Positions 1 to 5,226 are shown, counted from the stretch's first letter. The stretch is 5,790 nt of DNA from Clostridiales bacterium UBA4653 (GCA_002405565.1 DHMB01000049.1:1475-7264), one strand, 5' to 3'. Notes: a model not told the origin generated them from the letters alone. A program made the numbers and translations.

Positions 1-110
1 AAAACAGAAAACGAAATAGAAACGGCGGATAAAACCGCTATTTCTTCTAAAACAGGTTCGTACAAATTATGCCACACGGCACCATATCGCGACGGAGACG
101 CCGTCACTTC
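1..110. other. Left-edge stretch, no assignable gene; possible dispersed intergenic repeat
   Basis: No gene can be assigned here. The plus frame from base 1 stays open to a stop at 181-183, but it runs straight through the strong terminator hairpin that follows and its predicted peptide has no recognisable motif. The minus strand is also open from a GTG at 107 to the left edge, without a Shine-Dalgarno site. Two small hairpins are visible: an interrupted one at 13-44 (GAAATA with TATTTC, plus GCGG with CCGC) and GACGG/CCGTC at 91-105. A stretch open on both strands, with small hairpins and followed by a terminator, resembles the dispersed intergenic repeats of Clostridia, but with one copy in the window this is only a guess. 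It could also be the tail of a gene starting outside the window. Confidence 0.25.
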
Positions 111-145
111 AAAAAGCTCTGAAATTCAGAGCTTTTTGTTTTTGC
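111..145 (+). terminator. Strong intrinsic terminator
   Basis: AAAAAGCTCTGAA (111-123) is perfectly complementary to TTCAGAGCTTTTT (125-137), giving a stem of about 11-12 pairs with a tiny loop. A T-rich tail (TTTTTGTTTTTG) follows. It would end a transcript coming from left of the window. The flanking A run is short on the other side, so termination in the opposite direction would be weaker. Confidence 0.8.
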
Positions 146-322
146 ACGTCATCTTCATATATTATATTCAGACATTCCTGTAATGCCATTCCGAAAAAAT
201 TTGCAAAAAATCATAAAAACATCAAACCAAAACGCTGTTTGAGACACTATATATATGAAGCGCGATTCCGGAGCGCGGTTTCAACATCAACCACAAAGCG
301 AACAGACTAAACCTATCGGTGT
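146..322. other. Intergenic stretch without a recognisable gene
   Basis: This AT-rich stretch lies between the terminator at 111-145 and the promoter of the membrane-protein gene. A 23-codon reading frame from an ATG at 255 has no ribosome binding site and no recognisable product. A TTGAGA at 239-244 has no -10 box at a workable distance. Nothing else could be supported. Confidence 0.5.
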
Positions 323-351
323 TTGACTTTATCGTTTTTTCAGTGTATAAT
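323..351 (+). promoter_or_regulatory. Sigma-A type promoter of the membrane-protein gene
   Basis: TTGACT (323-328) and TATAAT (346-351) are separated by exactly 17 bases. The predicted transcription start near 357-360 lies about 22 bases upstream of the ATG at 382. It also lies downstream of an in-frame ATG at 319, which argues against that earlier start. Confidence 0.85.
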
Positions 352-381
352 AAAGGCATAAGAATTCAATCGGAGGAACAA

Positions 382-1047
382 ATGAATTACAAAACAACAA
401 ACAAGTATTTCACTCAGAAAAACCTTCTCATGTATATAGGGATGGGAATTGCGGCCGTCGGACTGTTTTTCACATTTTTCTGGTGGTGGGGCTTTGGCGC
501 CGGAATAATCGCAGCGGGCGTTGCATGTATAATCATCAATCGCGAAGGACTCGTCAAAGGTGAAGAGGTGGACGCGGAAATAAACAAAAAAGCCGCCGAA
601 TTTGAAGAGAAAACCGCAGCGGCTTATAACATTGCCAATACAAGTGACGCGCTCATAACGTTTACAGATTATGTTTTCGACGGCGAAAACTCGGTGTCAA
701 TGCGCAAGGGAACGGACGGAAAATTCCGCCCCAAAAACGCGATAACAACCTGCATGTTCATGACGGGAAACCGGCTTGTCATTGAAAAAGAAGCATTTTC
801 CGTCGTCGACGAAACATCGGCAGAAAGCTCGTCCGCATTTGAGTTTACGGATATAGCGCCGCTTGCAATAGAAGAAAAGTCACTCGAAGATGGCAACGGC
901 GTGCTTGTGAAATACTGTATGCTCGAAATAAAAGACAGAGCAGGCTCGGTCATTTTTCAAACGCCCATGCCCCGCAACTCAATCATATATGACCGCATTT
1001 CCGATATAAACCGTCAGATAAAGGCGGTGCACAAGGCAGAAAAATAA
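382..1047 (+). CDS. Two-helix membrane protein of unknown function
   Basis: I do not recognise this 221-residue protein. The N-terminus is short and polar. Two adjacent hydrophobic segments follow at about residues 15-34 and 38-54, joined by a WWWGFG turn, so they probably form a membrane hairpin. Residues 57-84 are highly charged and likely helical. The remainder (about 88-210) is soluble, with alternating beta-like segments; the part around 121-160 (TTCMFMTGNRLVIEKEAF and onward) loosely recalls bacterial PH-like domains, but this is only an impression. The start at 382 is chosen because GGAGGA lies 5 bases upstream at 372-377 and because the in-frame ATG at 319 lies before the promoter. 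The gene has its own promoter and terminator and so is probably monocistronic. There is no lipobox, cleavable signal or catalytic motif. A role in sensing or envelope maintenance is possible but unsupported. Confidence 0.85.
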   Translation: MNYKTTNKYFTQKNLLMYIGMGIAAVGLFFTFFWWWGFGAGIIAAGVACIIINREGLVKGEEVDAEINKKAAEFEEKTAAAYNIANTSDALITFTDYVFDGENSVSMRKGTDGKFRPKNAITTCMFMTGNRLVIEKEAFSVVDETSAESSSAFEFTDIAPLAIEEKSLEDGNGVLVKYCMLEIKDRAGSVIFQTPMPRNSIIYDRISDINRQIKAVHKAEK

Positions 1048-1062
1048 TATCGGCGGAGCGTT

Positions 1063-1098
1063 AAAACGGTGTCTATCGGTACGGACACCGTTTTTTCT
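1063..1098 (+). terminator. Intrinsic terminator after the membrane-protein gene
   Basis: ACGGTGTC (1066-1073) pairs perfectly with GACACCGT (1084-1091) across a 10-base loop and runs into TTTTTT (1091-1096). It begins about 16 bases after the stop codon at 1045-1047 and separates this unit from the CHR operon. Confidence 0.85.
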
Positions 1099-1099
1099 A

Positions 1100-1128
1100 T
1101 TGAATTTTTTCATTATATATAGTATAAT
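1100..1128 (+). promoter_or_regulatory. Sigma-A type promoter of the CHR operon
   Basis: TTGAAT (1100-1105) and TATAAT (1123-1128) are 17 bases apart. Transcription should start near 1135, about 24 bases before the ATG at 1159. The region just before the -10 box is a TATATA run that could offer alternative -10 positions. Confidence 0.75.
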
Positions 1129-1158
1129 CCGAAGGAAAGAATTTACGGAGATGATTAA

Positions 1159-1731
1159 ATGAAGGACAAAACCAAAAAAGTGTTTCGGCTTTTTCTTACA
1201 TTTCTCAAAATCGGCGCGTTCACCTTCGGCGGCGGCTATGCGATGATACCGCTCATCCGCAAGGAGGCTGTTGAAAAAAGCAGCTGGATAACGGATGACG
1301 AGCTTCTTGAAGTGACCGCCATTGCCGAATCAACGCCGGGGCCGATAGCGGTCAATTCCGCAACGTTTGTCGGTTACAGGGTTGCAGGTTTTGCCGGAGC
1401 GCTCGCGGCGACTATCGGCGTTATAATCCCTTCATTTACGATAATATATCTGCTCTCATTTGTAATTGAGAAATTTGAAAGCAATACAACCGTAAAATAC
1501 GCATTTACGGGTATCAGAGCGGGAGTTCTCGCGCTGATAATCAAGGCGCTGTGGTCGATGGGCGGAAAGATAGAAAAGAACGTCACCGCCATTATTATCA
1601 TGATTGCCGCATTTATAATCGCGGCGTTTACGGATATCAACGTGCTTTATATAATCATCGGCAGCGCCGCAATCGGAATAATAAGCAGTCTTATAACCGC
1701 ACGGAGGAAGAAAAATGACGATATATCTTAA
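1159..1731 (+). CDS. CHR-family (chromate transporter superfamily) half-protein 1
   Basis: This 190-residue integral membrane protein belongs to the short-chain CHR family, whose members are single-domain and usually encoded as adjacent pairs, unlike the fused two-domain ChrA. The signature FTFGGGYAM is at residues 21-29 and ESTPGP at 57-62, both diagnostic of the CHR domain. Several hydrophobic segments follow, among them about 76-103, 116-130 and 140-178, and the protein ends in a basic tail (RRKKND). Characterised relatives export chromate, but in gut-type anaerobes the natural substrate is not established; sulfate or another oxyanion is possible. The ATG at 1159 is preceded by CGGAGA at 1146-1151. 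The gene overlaps the next CHR gene by 17 bases, so the two are translated together and probably form a heteromer. No chromate-responsive regulator gene (chrB type) is seen next to it. Confidence 0.92.
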   Translation: MKDKTKKVFRLFLTFLKIGAFTFGGGYAMIPLIRKEAVEKSSWITDDELLEVTAIAESTPGPIAVNSATFVGYRVAGFAGALAATIGVIIPSFTIIYLLSFVIEKFESNTTVKYAFTGIRAGVLALIIKALWSMGGKIEKNVTAIIIMIAAFIIAAFTDINVLYIIIGSAAIGIISSLITARRKKNDDIS

Positions 1732-2311
1732 ACTCTTCCTGACATTTCTGAAAATCGGCGCTTTTACCTTCGGCGGAGGCTATGCAATGCTCCCCCTCAT
1801 TCAGCAGGAAGTCATCAGAAACGGCTGGCTTACGGAAGAACAGATACTGAATTTCATCGCCGTCAGCGAAAGCACGCCGGGGCCGTTCGCAATCAATATT
1901 TCAACATACATCGGAACGGAAACAGGCGGCTTTTTCGGGGCGCTCGCGGCAACGCTCGGAGTGACTCTGCCGTCATTTATAATAATTCTGATAGTCGCGC
2001 GGGTGTTTACGGCTTTCCGCAAAAACAGGTTTGTTTCCGGCGCGATGTCCGGACTCAAACCGGCTGTCATCGGGCTTATCGGCGCAGCGGTGATAACGGT
2101 CGGTAAATCGGTGTTTTTCCCTTCCGTTTCGTCATTTGATTTATCCGCTTTGAAAGACACGGTTTTCAGTTACTCTTTTCTCATTTCCCTTCTGATTTTC
2201 GCCGTTTCACTCATTCTTGTCATGAGCAAAAAGAAAATCAGCCCGATTCTTGTCATCGTCATTTCCGCCGCGCTCGGAATAGGCGCGGGATATATCGGGG
2301 AAATGATATGA
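1715..2311 (+). CDS. CHR-family (chromate transporter superfamily) half-protein 2
   Basis: This is the second CHR-domain protein of the operon, 198 residues. It carries the same signatures, FTFGGGYAM at 17-25 and ESTPGP at 52-57, followed by hydrophobic segments at about 72-96, 108-127, 147-168 and 175-195. It shares an identical 18-residue block with its partner (its residues 8-25, the partner's 12-29), yet 7 of those 18 codons differ, all synonymously, which points to an old duplication under protein-level constraint. The start is set by GGAGG at 1703-1707, 7 bases before the ATG and inside the upstream gene. In paired short-chain CHR systems both halves are thought to be needed, with opposite membrane orientations; that is family knowledge, not visible here. 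The substrate is unproven. No strong terminator follows. Confidence 0.92.
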   Translation: MTIYLKLFLTFLKIGAFTFGGGYAMLPLIQQEVIRNGWLTEEQILNFIAVSESTPGPFAINISTYIGTETGGFFGALAATLGVTLPSFIIILIVARVFTAFRKNRFVSGAMSGLKPAVIGLIGAAVITVGKSVFFPSVSSFDLSALKDTVFSYSFLISLLIFAVSLILVMSKKKISPILVIVISAALGIGAGYIGEMI

Positions 2312-2330
2312 AATCACTTTGGATTTTCAA

Positions 2331-2354
2331 TCGGGAACGGCTTCCCTTTCCCGA
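2331..2354. other. Hairpin downstream of the CHR operon without a clear U-tail
   Basis: TCGGGAA (2331-2337) pairs perfectly with TTCCCGA (2348-2354) around a 10-base loop. An alternative shorter stem uses GGGAA (2333-2337) with TTCCC (2342-2346). Downstream on the plus strand is AAAAATTTGC rather than a T run, so this is at best a weak or factor-assisted terminator. It lies between the CHR operon stop and the tRNA promoter. Confidence 0.4.
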
Positions 2355-2370
2355 AAAATTTGCAAAACGC

Positions 2371-2399
2371 TTGACAACTCCCTCAGCCAATGATATAAT
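2371..2399 (+). promoter_or_regulatory. Perfect-consensus promoter of tRNA-Ala(CGC)
   Basis: TTGACA (2371-2376) and TATAAT (2394-2399) match the consensus exactly, with a 17-base spacer. The AT-rich block just upstream (AAAAATTTGCAAAA, 2354-2367) could act as an UP element. The start would fall near 2406, about 10 bases before the mature tRNA. Confidence 0.92.
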
Positions 2400-2416
2400 T
2401 TCTTTGCAGTCGGAAC

Positions 2417-2492
2417 GGGCTTGTAGCTCAGCTGGGAGAGCGCTGCGTTCGCAACGCAGAGGTCAAGGGTTCGATCCCCTCCAGGTCCACCA
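2417..2492 (+). tRNA. tRNA-Ala, anticodon CGC
   Basis: A 76-base cloverleaf can be folded by eye. Acceptor strands GGGCTTG and CAGGTCC pair throughout and include G3-U70, the alanine identity element. The D stem is GCTC/GAGC and the anticodon stem CTGCG/CGCAG. The loop TTCGCAA puts CGC at positions 34-36, which reads GCG. The T arm is AAGGG-TTCGATC-CCCTC; its outermost pair (49-65) is an A-C mismatch. Discriminator A73 and the CCA end are encoded. It sits as a single transcription unit between its own promoter and terminator. The gene product delivers alanine at GCG codons, which are common in the neighbouring genes. Confidence 0.95.
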
Positions 2493-2497
2493 AAACA

Positions 2498-2527
2498 AAA
2501 AGCGCCCTTGTGGCGCTTTTATTTTTG
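2498..2527 (+). terminator. Terminator of tRNA-Ala(CGC)
   Basis: AAAAGCGCC (2498-2506) pairs with GGCGCTTTT (2512-2520) around the loop CTTGT. The T-rich tail TTTTATTTTT follows. It begins 6 bases after the encoded CCA end. Confidence 0.9.
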
Positions 2528-2537
2528 TCTGAGGGGA

Positions 2538-2569
2538 GCGAACGGTAAACGTTTTTCGGTTACATTCGC
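2538..2569. other. Interrupted hairpin between the two tRNA genes
   Basis: GCGAA (2538-2542) pairs with TTCGC (2565-2569), and inside it GTAA (2545-2548) pairs with TTAC (2560-2563), with a small internal loop between them. There is no T tail. The apical part contains a near-palindrome around AAACGTTT. No role is evident; the rest of the stretch up to the next promoter shows nothing recognisable. Confidence 0.3.
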
Positions 2570-2622
2570 ATGCGGCGGTGGCGTCTTACCCGATAGGGGC
2601 AGCACGTTCAAAATAAAAAATG

Positions 2623-2651
2623 TTGACAGTCGCGCGGCTTTCTGATATAAT
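2623..2651 (+). promoter_or_regulatory. Perfect-consensus promoter of tRNA-Ala(GGC)
   Basis: TTGACA (2623-2628) and TATAAT (2646-2651) are exact consensus boxes with a 17-base spacer. An A-rich run (2609-2620) lies directly upstream as a possible UP element. Transcription should begin near 2658, about 5 bases before the mature tRNA. Confidence 0.92.
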
Positions 2652-2662
2652 GGGAGAGTCAC

Positions 2663-2738
2663 GGGGTATTAGCGCAGTTGGGAGCGCACAACACTGGCAG
2701 TGTTGGGGTCAGGGGTTCAAGTCCCCTATGCTCCACCA
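2663..2738 (+). tRNA. tRNA-Ala, anticodon GGC
   Basis: A complete 76-base cloverleaf. Acceptor strands GGGGTAT and ATGCTCC pair fully and include G3-U70, the alanine identity element. The D stem is GCGC/GCGC and the anticodon stem CAACA/TGTTG. The loop CTGGCAG places GGC at positions 34-36, which reads GCC and GCU. The T arm is AGGGG-TTCAAGT-CCCCT, with all five pairs intact. Discriminator A73 and CCA are encoded. Although it specifies the same amino acid as the tRNA gene 170 bases upstream, the two differ through most stems, so this is not a recent duplication. It is a separate transcription unit. Confidence 0.95.
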
Positions 2739-2744
2739 AACAGC

Positions 2745-2792
2745 ACAAATCCGAACTTTCTCATAGTTTGAGGGGGTTCGGATTTGTTTTTT
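2745..2792 (+). terminator. Terminator of tRNA-Ala(GGC)
   Basis: ACAAATCCGAAC (2745-2756) pairs perfectly with GTTCGGATTTGT (2776-2787). The inner loop may form a small extra stem, CTCA with TGAG. TTTTTT at 2787-2792 completes the signal. Confidence 0.9.
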
Positions 2793-2888
2793 AGTTAAGC
2801 TGAAAAACAGCGAAAGTATTCCGAAAAGAAGTCGCTCTGCTCAGAGAACACATAAACGGAACATGCAAAAACACCGATATAAATCACA
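2793..2888. other. Short intergenic stretch with no recognisable feature
   Basis: This is the spacer between the end of the plus-strand tRNA unit and the terminator of the convergent minus-strand hydrolase gene. It holds only a weak GCTG-AAAAA-CAGC hairpin. Confidence 0.4.
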
Positions 2889-2916
2889 AAAGCCGCTTGT
2901 GAAAACAAGCGGCTTT
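2889..2916 (-). terminator. Terminator of the GH3 gene
   Basis: A perfect 12-pair stem (2889-2900 with 2905-2916) is closed by the four bases GAAA on the plus strand. Read on the minus strand, the stem ends in CTTTT followed by GTGATTT, a modest T tail, 32 bases after the GH3 stop. Read on the plus strand, the tail is CTTTCTGTTAATT, so weak termination in both directions is possible. Confidence 0.75.
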
Positions 2917-2947
2917 CTGTTAATTCATTTAACCATACAGTCGGTTT

Positions 2948-5047
2948 TCAAAGGCTCACGGCAAGACAGTTTTTCCCTGTCAGCTCCATGCTTCTTTCAT
3001 CCGGTTGACTGCCACCGATATAAAAAACGATCTCTCCTTCAGGGTCAGCGCGGTTTCCGTCGCGAAGTACAGCCTTCACCCAATAGCGGTCAACAGAGAG
3101 CGTCTCTTCCCTGCTTTCACCCGCTTCAAGGAAAACCGCTCTGACGGCACACAACTGATAATTCGGGGTGCATGCTCTGCTATCCGAAAATTTTGCATAC
3201 ACCTGAACTTTTTCGATGCCGCCGCATTTTCCTGTGTTTGTAATTCTGACTTTTATGATGACTTTTTTGTCACTCTCCGAAATAATTTCTGCGGAGTCAT
3301 AAGAAAAATCAGCATATGAAAGTCCGTATCCGAAGGGATAAAGAGGCGCCGTTTTTATATATCTGTATGTTCTTTTATTCATCGAATAGTCGACAAAATC
3401 AGGCAAGTCCGCGTCACCTTTGTAAATTGTTATCGGCAATCTGCCGGAAGGAACCGCCGCACCGGAAATGACCTTCGCTATCGCAAGTCCACCGACGGCG
3501 CCCGGATACCAACCGTAAATGATCGCTTTTGCATGACCTCTCACCTTTTCGCCGATATCTATCGACCCTCCGCACATCATAACAACTATGACATTCTCGC
3601 AAGCGTCGCAGACGGCTTCCGCCAGTTTCTGCTGCGGCTTCGGCAAAAACAATGATTTTCTGTCCCCGCGGTCAAGATATTCGTTTTCCGCGCCCTGTAT
3701 CTCCTCACCCTCGACGGTTGAATCAAGCCCAAGACAAAGCACCGTGACGTCTGCCCATTCCGCCGCCGAGACGCCGTCGCTGTACATATTGGAAAAGCCG
3801 TTCCAGTCGCAGAGCTTTTCGGAAACAAGCCTGCACCCAAGCTCGACCTTTACATCCGAATCGGGAAATTCCCGCCGGATACCGTCTGCAACCGTGATAT
3901 ATTCGGAAGCATATCCGAAATAGTTTCCTTCAAGCGCAGTGACGGAAGTGGAATTCGGACCAACAACCGCGATTTTTCGCGCACCGCTTTCAAGCGGCAA
4001 AAAGTCGTTTTGATTCTTCAGAAGGACAATGCTCTCTTCAGCCGCCTTCAGATTGAGCGCTTTATGCGCTTTGCAGTCCAGCAGATCATAAGGCAGATCG
4101 CTCCACGGACGGCGGCACTCAAATTCGCCGAGAAGCGCACGCACGGTAAACAGTCTTTCCGCCGCCTCCGTTATGTCATCCTCTGTTATCAGGTCTTCTT
4201 CATATGCGTCGATGATTTTTGAATATACATCTCCGCAATTGAGATCACAACCGGCTCTGAGAGCCGCCGCTGCCGCTTCCTGTGGCGTTTCAACGAATTT
4301 ATGACCGGTTATAAGGTCACGCAAAGCGCCGCAATCGGAGGTTATATAACCGTCAAAGCCCCATTTGCCGCGTAAAATCTCCGTAAGCAATTTATTGCTC
4401 GCGCAACAGGGTTCGCCGTTAACGGCATTATATGCCCCCATAACGCCGACAACCCCGCTGTCAACAGCTTTTTCAAAAGCGGGAAGATATGTTTCCCAAA
4501 GATCTTTTTCGTTCACTTCCGCATTGAACCCATGACGCACACCCTCGGGCCCCGAATGAACCGCAAAATGCTTTGCGCAAGCCGCAGCTTTGAGAAAGTC
4601 TCCGTCGCCCTGAATACCTTTTATATATGACGCGGCGAGAGCGGAGGTGAGAAAAGGATCTTCTCCCAGAGTCTCCTGTCCCCTGCCCCAGCGCGGGTCA
4701 CGAAAAATATTTATGTTCGGCGCCCAGAATGTAAGTCCTTTGTAAATGTCATAATCATTATGTTTATCATGCTGATTGAATTTCACTCTTGCTTCCGTTG
4801 AGATGACATCTGCCACTTCATAAACAAGATCGGGATCAAATGTTGCCGCAAGTCCTATCGAATGAGGAAACACCGTCGCCGTGCCGCACCTTGCAACTCC
4901 GTGCGAGCTTTCGTTCCACCAGTTGTATTCATGAATTCCGAGCCGCTCTATTGCGGGAGAATTATATAAGAGCTGAGACGCCTTTTCTTCAACCGTCATT
5001 TTTCCGACAAGCTCTTTAGCTTTTGCCCTCGCCTTTTGCATATCCAT
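2948..5047 (-). CDS. Family 3 glycoside hydrolase, beta-xylosidase-like (cytoplasmic)
   Basis: This is a complete 699-residue GH3 enzyme, which would remove single sugars from the non-reducing end of beta-linked oligosaccharides with retention of configuration. Residues about 10-305 form the catalytic barrel, with NWWNESSHG (42-50), FWAPNINIFRDPRWGRGQE (107-125), KHFAVHSGPE (159-168) and the nucleophile motif SDCGA with Asp238. Residues about 335-545 are the alpha/beta sandwich, opening with ESIVLLKN; Glu446 or Glu448 in VEGEE is the likely acid/base. The FnIII-like end begins after FGYGLSY (572-578). The WWNE/HGVA and PNINIFRDPRWGRGQET blocks match the plant BXL and bacterial Xyl3 type, so beta-xylosidase is the favoured activity; beta-glucosidase or arabinofuranosidase activity cannot be excluded. 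There is no signal peptide or PA14 insert. The ATG at 5047 is chosen because GAGGG lies 8 bases upstream; a TTG at 5062 would overlap that site. Confidence 0.93.
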   Translation of the reverse strand: MDMQKARAKAKELVGKMTVEEKASQLLYNSPAIERLGIHEYNWWNESSHGVARCGTATVFPHSIGLAATFDPDLVYEVADVISTEARVKFNQHDKHNDYDIYKGLTFWAPNINIFRDPRWGRGQETLGEDPFLTSALAASYIKGIQGDGDFLKAAACAKHFAVHSGPEGVRHGFNAEVNEKDLWETYLPAFEKAVDSGVVGVMGAYNAVNGEPCCASNKLLTEILRGKWGFDGYITSDCGALRDLITGHKFVETPQEAAAAALRAGCDLNCGDVYSKIIDAYEEDLITEDDITEAAERLFTVRALLGEFECRRPWSDLPYDLLDCKAHKALNLKAAEESIVLLKNQNDFLPLESGARKIAVVGPNSTSVTALEGNYFGYASEYITVADGIRREFPDSDVKVELGCRLVSEKLCDWNGFSNMYSDGVSAAEWADVTVLCLGLDSTVEGEEIQGAENEYLDRGDRKSLFLPKPQQKLAEAVCDACENVIVVMMCGGSIDIGEKVRGHAKAIIYGWYPGAVGGLAIAKVISGAAVPSGRLPITIYKGDADLPDFVDYSMNKRTYRYIKTAPLYPFGYGLSYADFSYDSAEIISESDKKVIIKVRITNTGKCGGIEKVQVYAKFSDSRACTPNYQLCAVRAVFLEAGESREETLSVDRYWVKAVLRDGNRADPEGEIVFYIGGSQPDERSMELTGKNCLAVSL

Positions 5048-5081
5048 AATTTTATCCCTCAAAAATTCCGTTATTTATTTT

Positions 5082-5110
5082 ATGGTAACATACACATGCA
5101 AAAAATTCAA
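5082..5110 (-). promoter_or_regulatory. Possible promoter of the GH3 gene
   Basis: On the minus strand TTGAAT (5110-5105) and TACCAT (5087-5082) are 17 bases apart. The -10 box is preceded by TGT, giving an extended -10 (TGTTACCAT). The -10 matches only 4 of 6 consensus bases. The start would lie near 5075, about 28 bases before the ATG. It is the best candidate I see, but much weaker than the other promoters here, which would suit an activated or conditional gene. Confidence 0.4.
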
Positions 5111-5134
5111 GCAAAATCGGTCTTTACGTCAATA

Positions 5135-5149
5135 AGATAAATTTTATCT
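5135..5149. promoter_or_regulatory. Perfect 7-1-7 palindrome in the divergent intergenic region
   Basis: AGATAAA (5135-5141) and TTTATCT (5143-5149) are perfect reverse complements around one T. It lies about 25 bases upstream of the possible GH3 -35 box and 29 bases upstream of the MarR -35 box. It looks like a binding site for a dimeric regulator, but which one is unknown; its sequence differs from the repeat at the MarR promoter. Confidence 0.4.
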
Positions 5150-5177
5150 GTCCGCGGCAAAATATTTTTTATGACTA

Positions 5178-5206
5178 TTGACATTTTAAGTCATCAATAT
5201 TATAAT
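5178..5206 (+). promoter_or_regulatory. Perfect-consensus promoter of the marR-permease unit
   Basis: TTGACA (5178-5183) and TATAAT (5201-5206) are exact consensus boxes with a 17-base spacer. The start would fall near 5213, about 32 bases before the ATG at 5245. Such a strong promoter for a repressor gene implies tight repression, consistent with the inverted repeats that overlap it. Confidence 0.9.
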
Positions 5207-5226
5207 AGTAGATATTCTAATATTGA
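5194..5226. promoter_or_regulatory. Candidate MarR operator: 9-base inverted repeat across the -10 box
   Basis: TCAATATTA (5194-5202) is the exact reverse complement of TAATATTGA (5218-5226), with 15 bases between. The left arm touches the -10 box and the right arm lies just past the predicted start, so a bound dimer would block RNA polymerase. Arm centres are 24 bases apart, about two helical turns, which puts both arms on the same DNA face. Autorepression through sites at the promoter is typical of MarR proteins; binding here is inferred. Confidence 0.55.

Noticed and set aside
191..208. CCG-A6-TTTGC-AAAA, nearly repeated at 2351-2367 upstream of the tRNA promoter
   Set aside because: A similar string also occurs inside the GH3 gene near 3184-3196, and such AT-rich words arise easily by chance; too short to call a repeat.
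255..326. Small frame of 23 codons starting at 255
   Set aside because: No ribosome binding site, no promoter at a suitable distance and no recognisable product.
319..381. Earlier in-frame ATG start for the membrane protein
   Set aside because: It lies upstream of the -35 box of the gene's own promoter and lacks a Shine-Dalgarno site; the ATG at 382 has GGAGGA in place.
2308..2532. Plus-strand reading frame whose ATG overlaps the stop of the second CHR gene, as in an operon
   Set aside because: It runs through the tRNA-Ala(CGC) promoter, the whole tRNA and its terminator, has no good ribosome binding site, and its peptide is the translated tRNA.
2544..2557. cre-like sequence GGTAAACGTTTTTC between the tRNA genes
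   Set aside because: It matches about 11 of 14 positions of the catabolite response consensus, but it lies in no promoter of a carbohydrate gene and the closest promoter drives a tRNA; probably chance or part of the local hairpin.
2863..3319. Plus-strand reading frames opposite the 3' end of the GH3 gene
   Set aside because: They are antisense to a well-conserved hydrolase, one crosses the terminator hairpin, and neither has a start signal or recognisable product.
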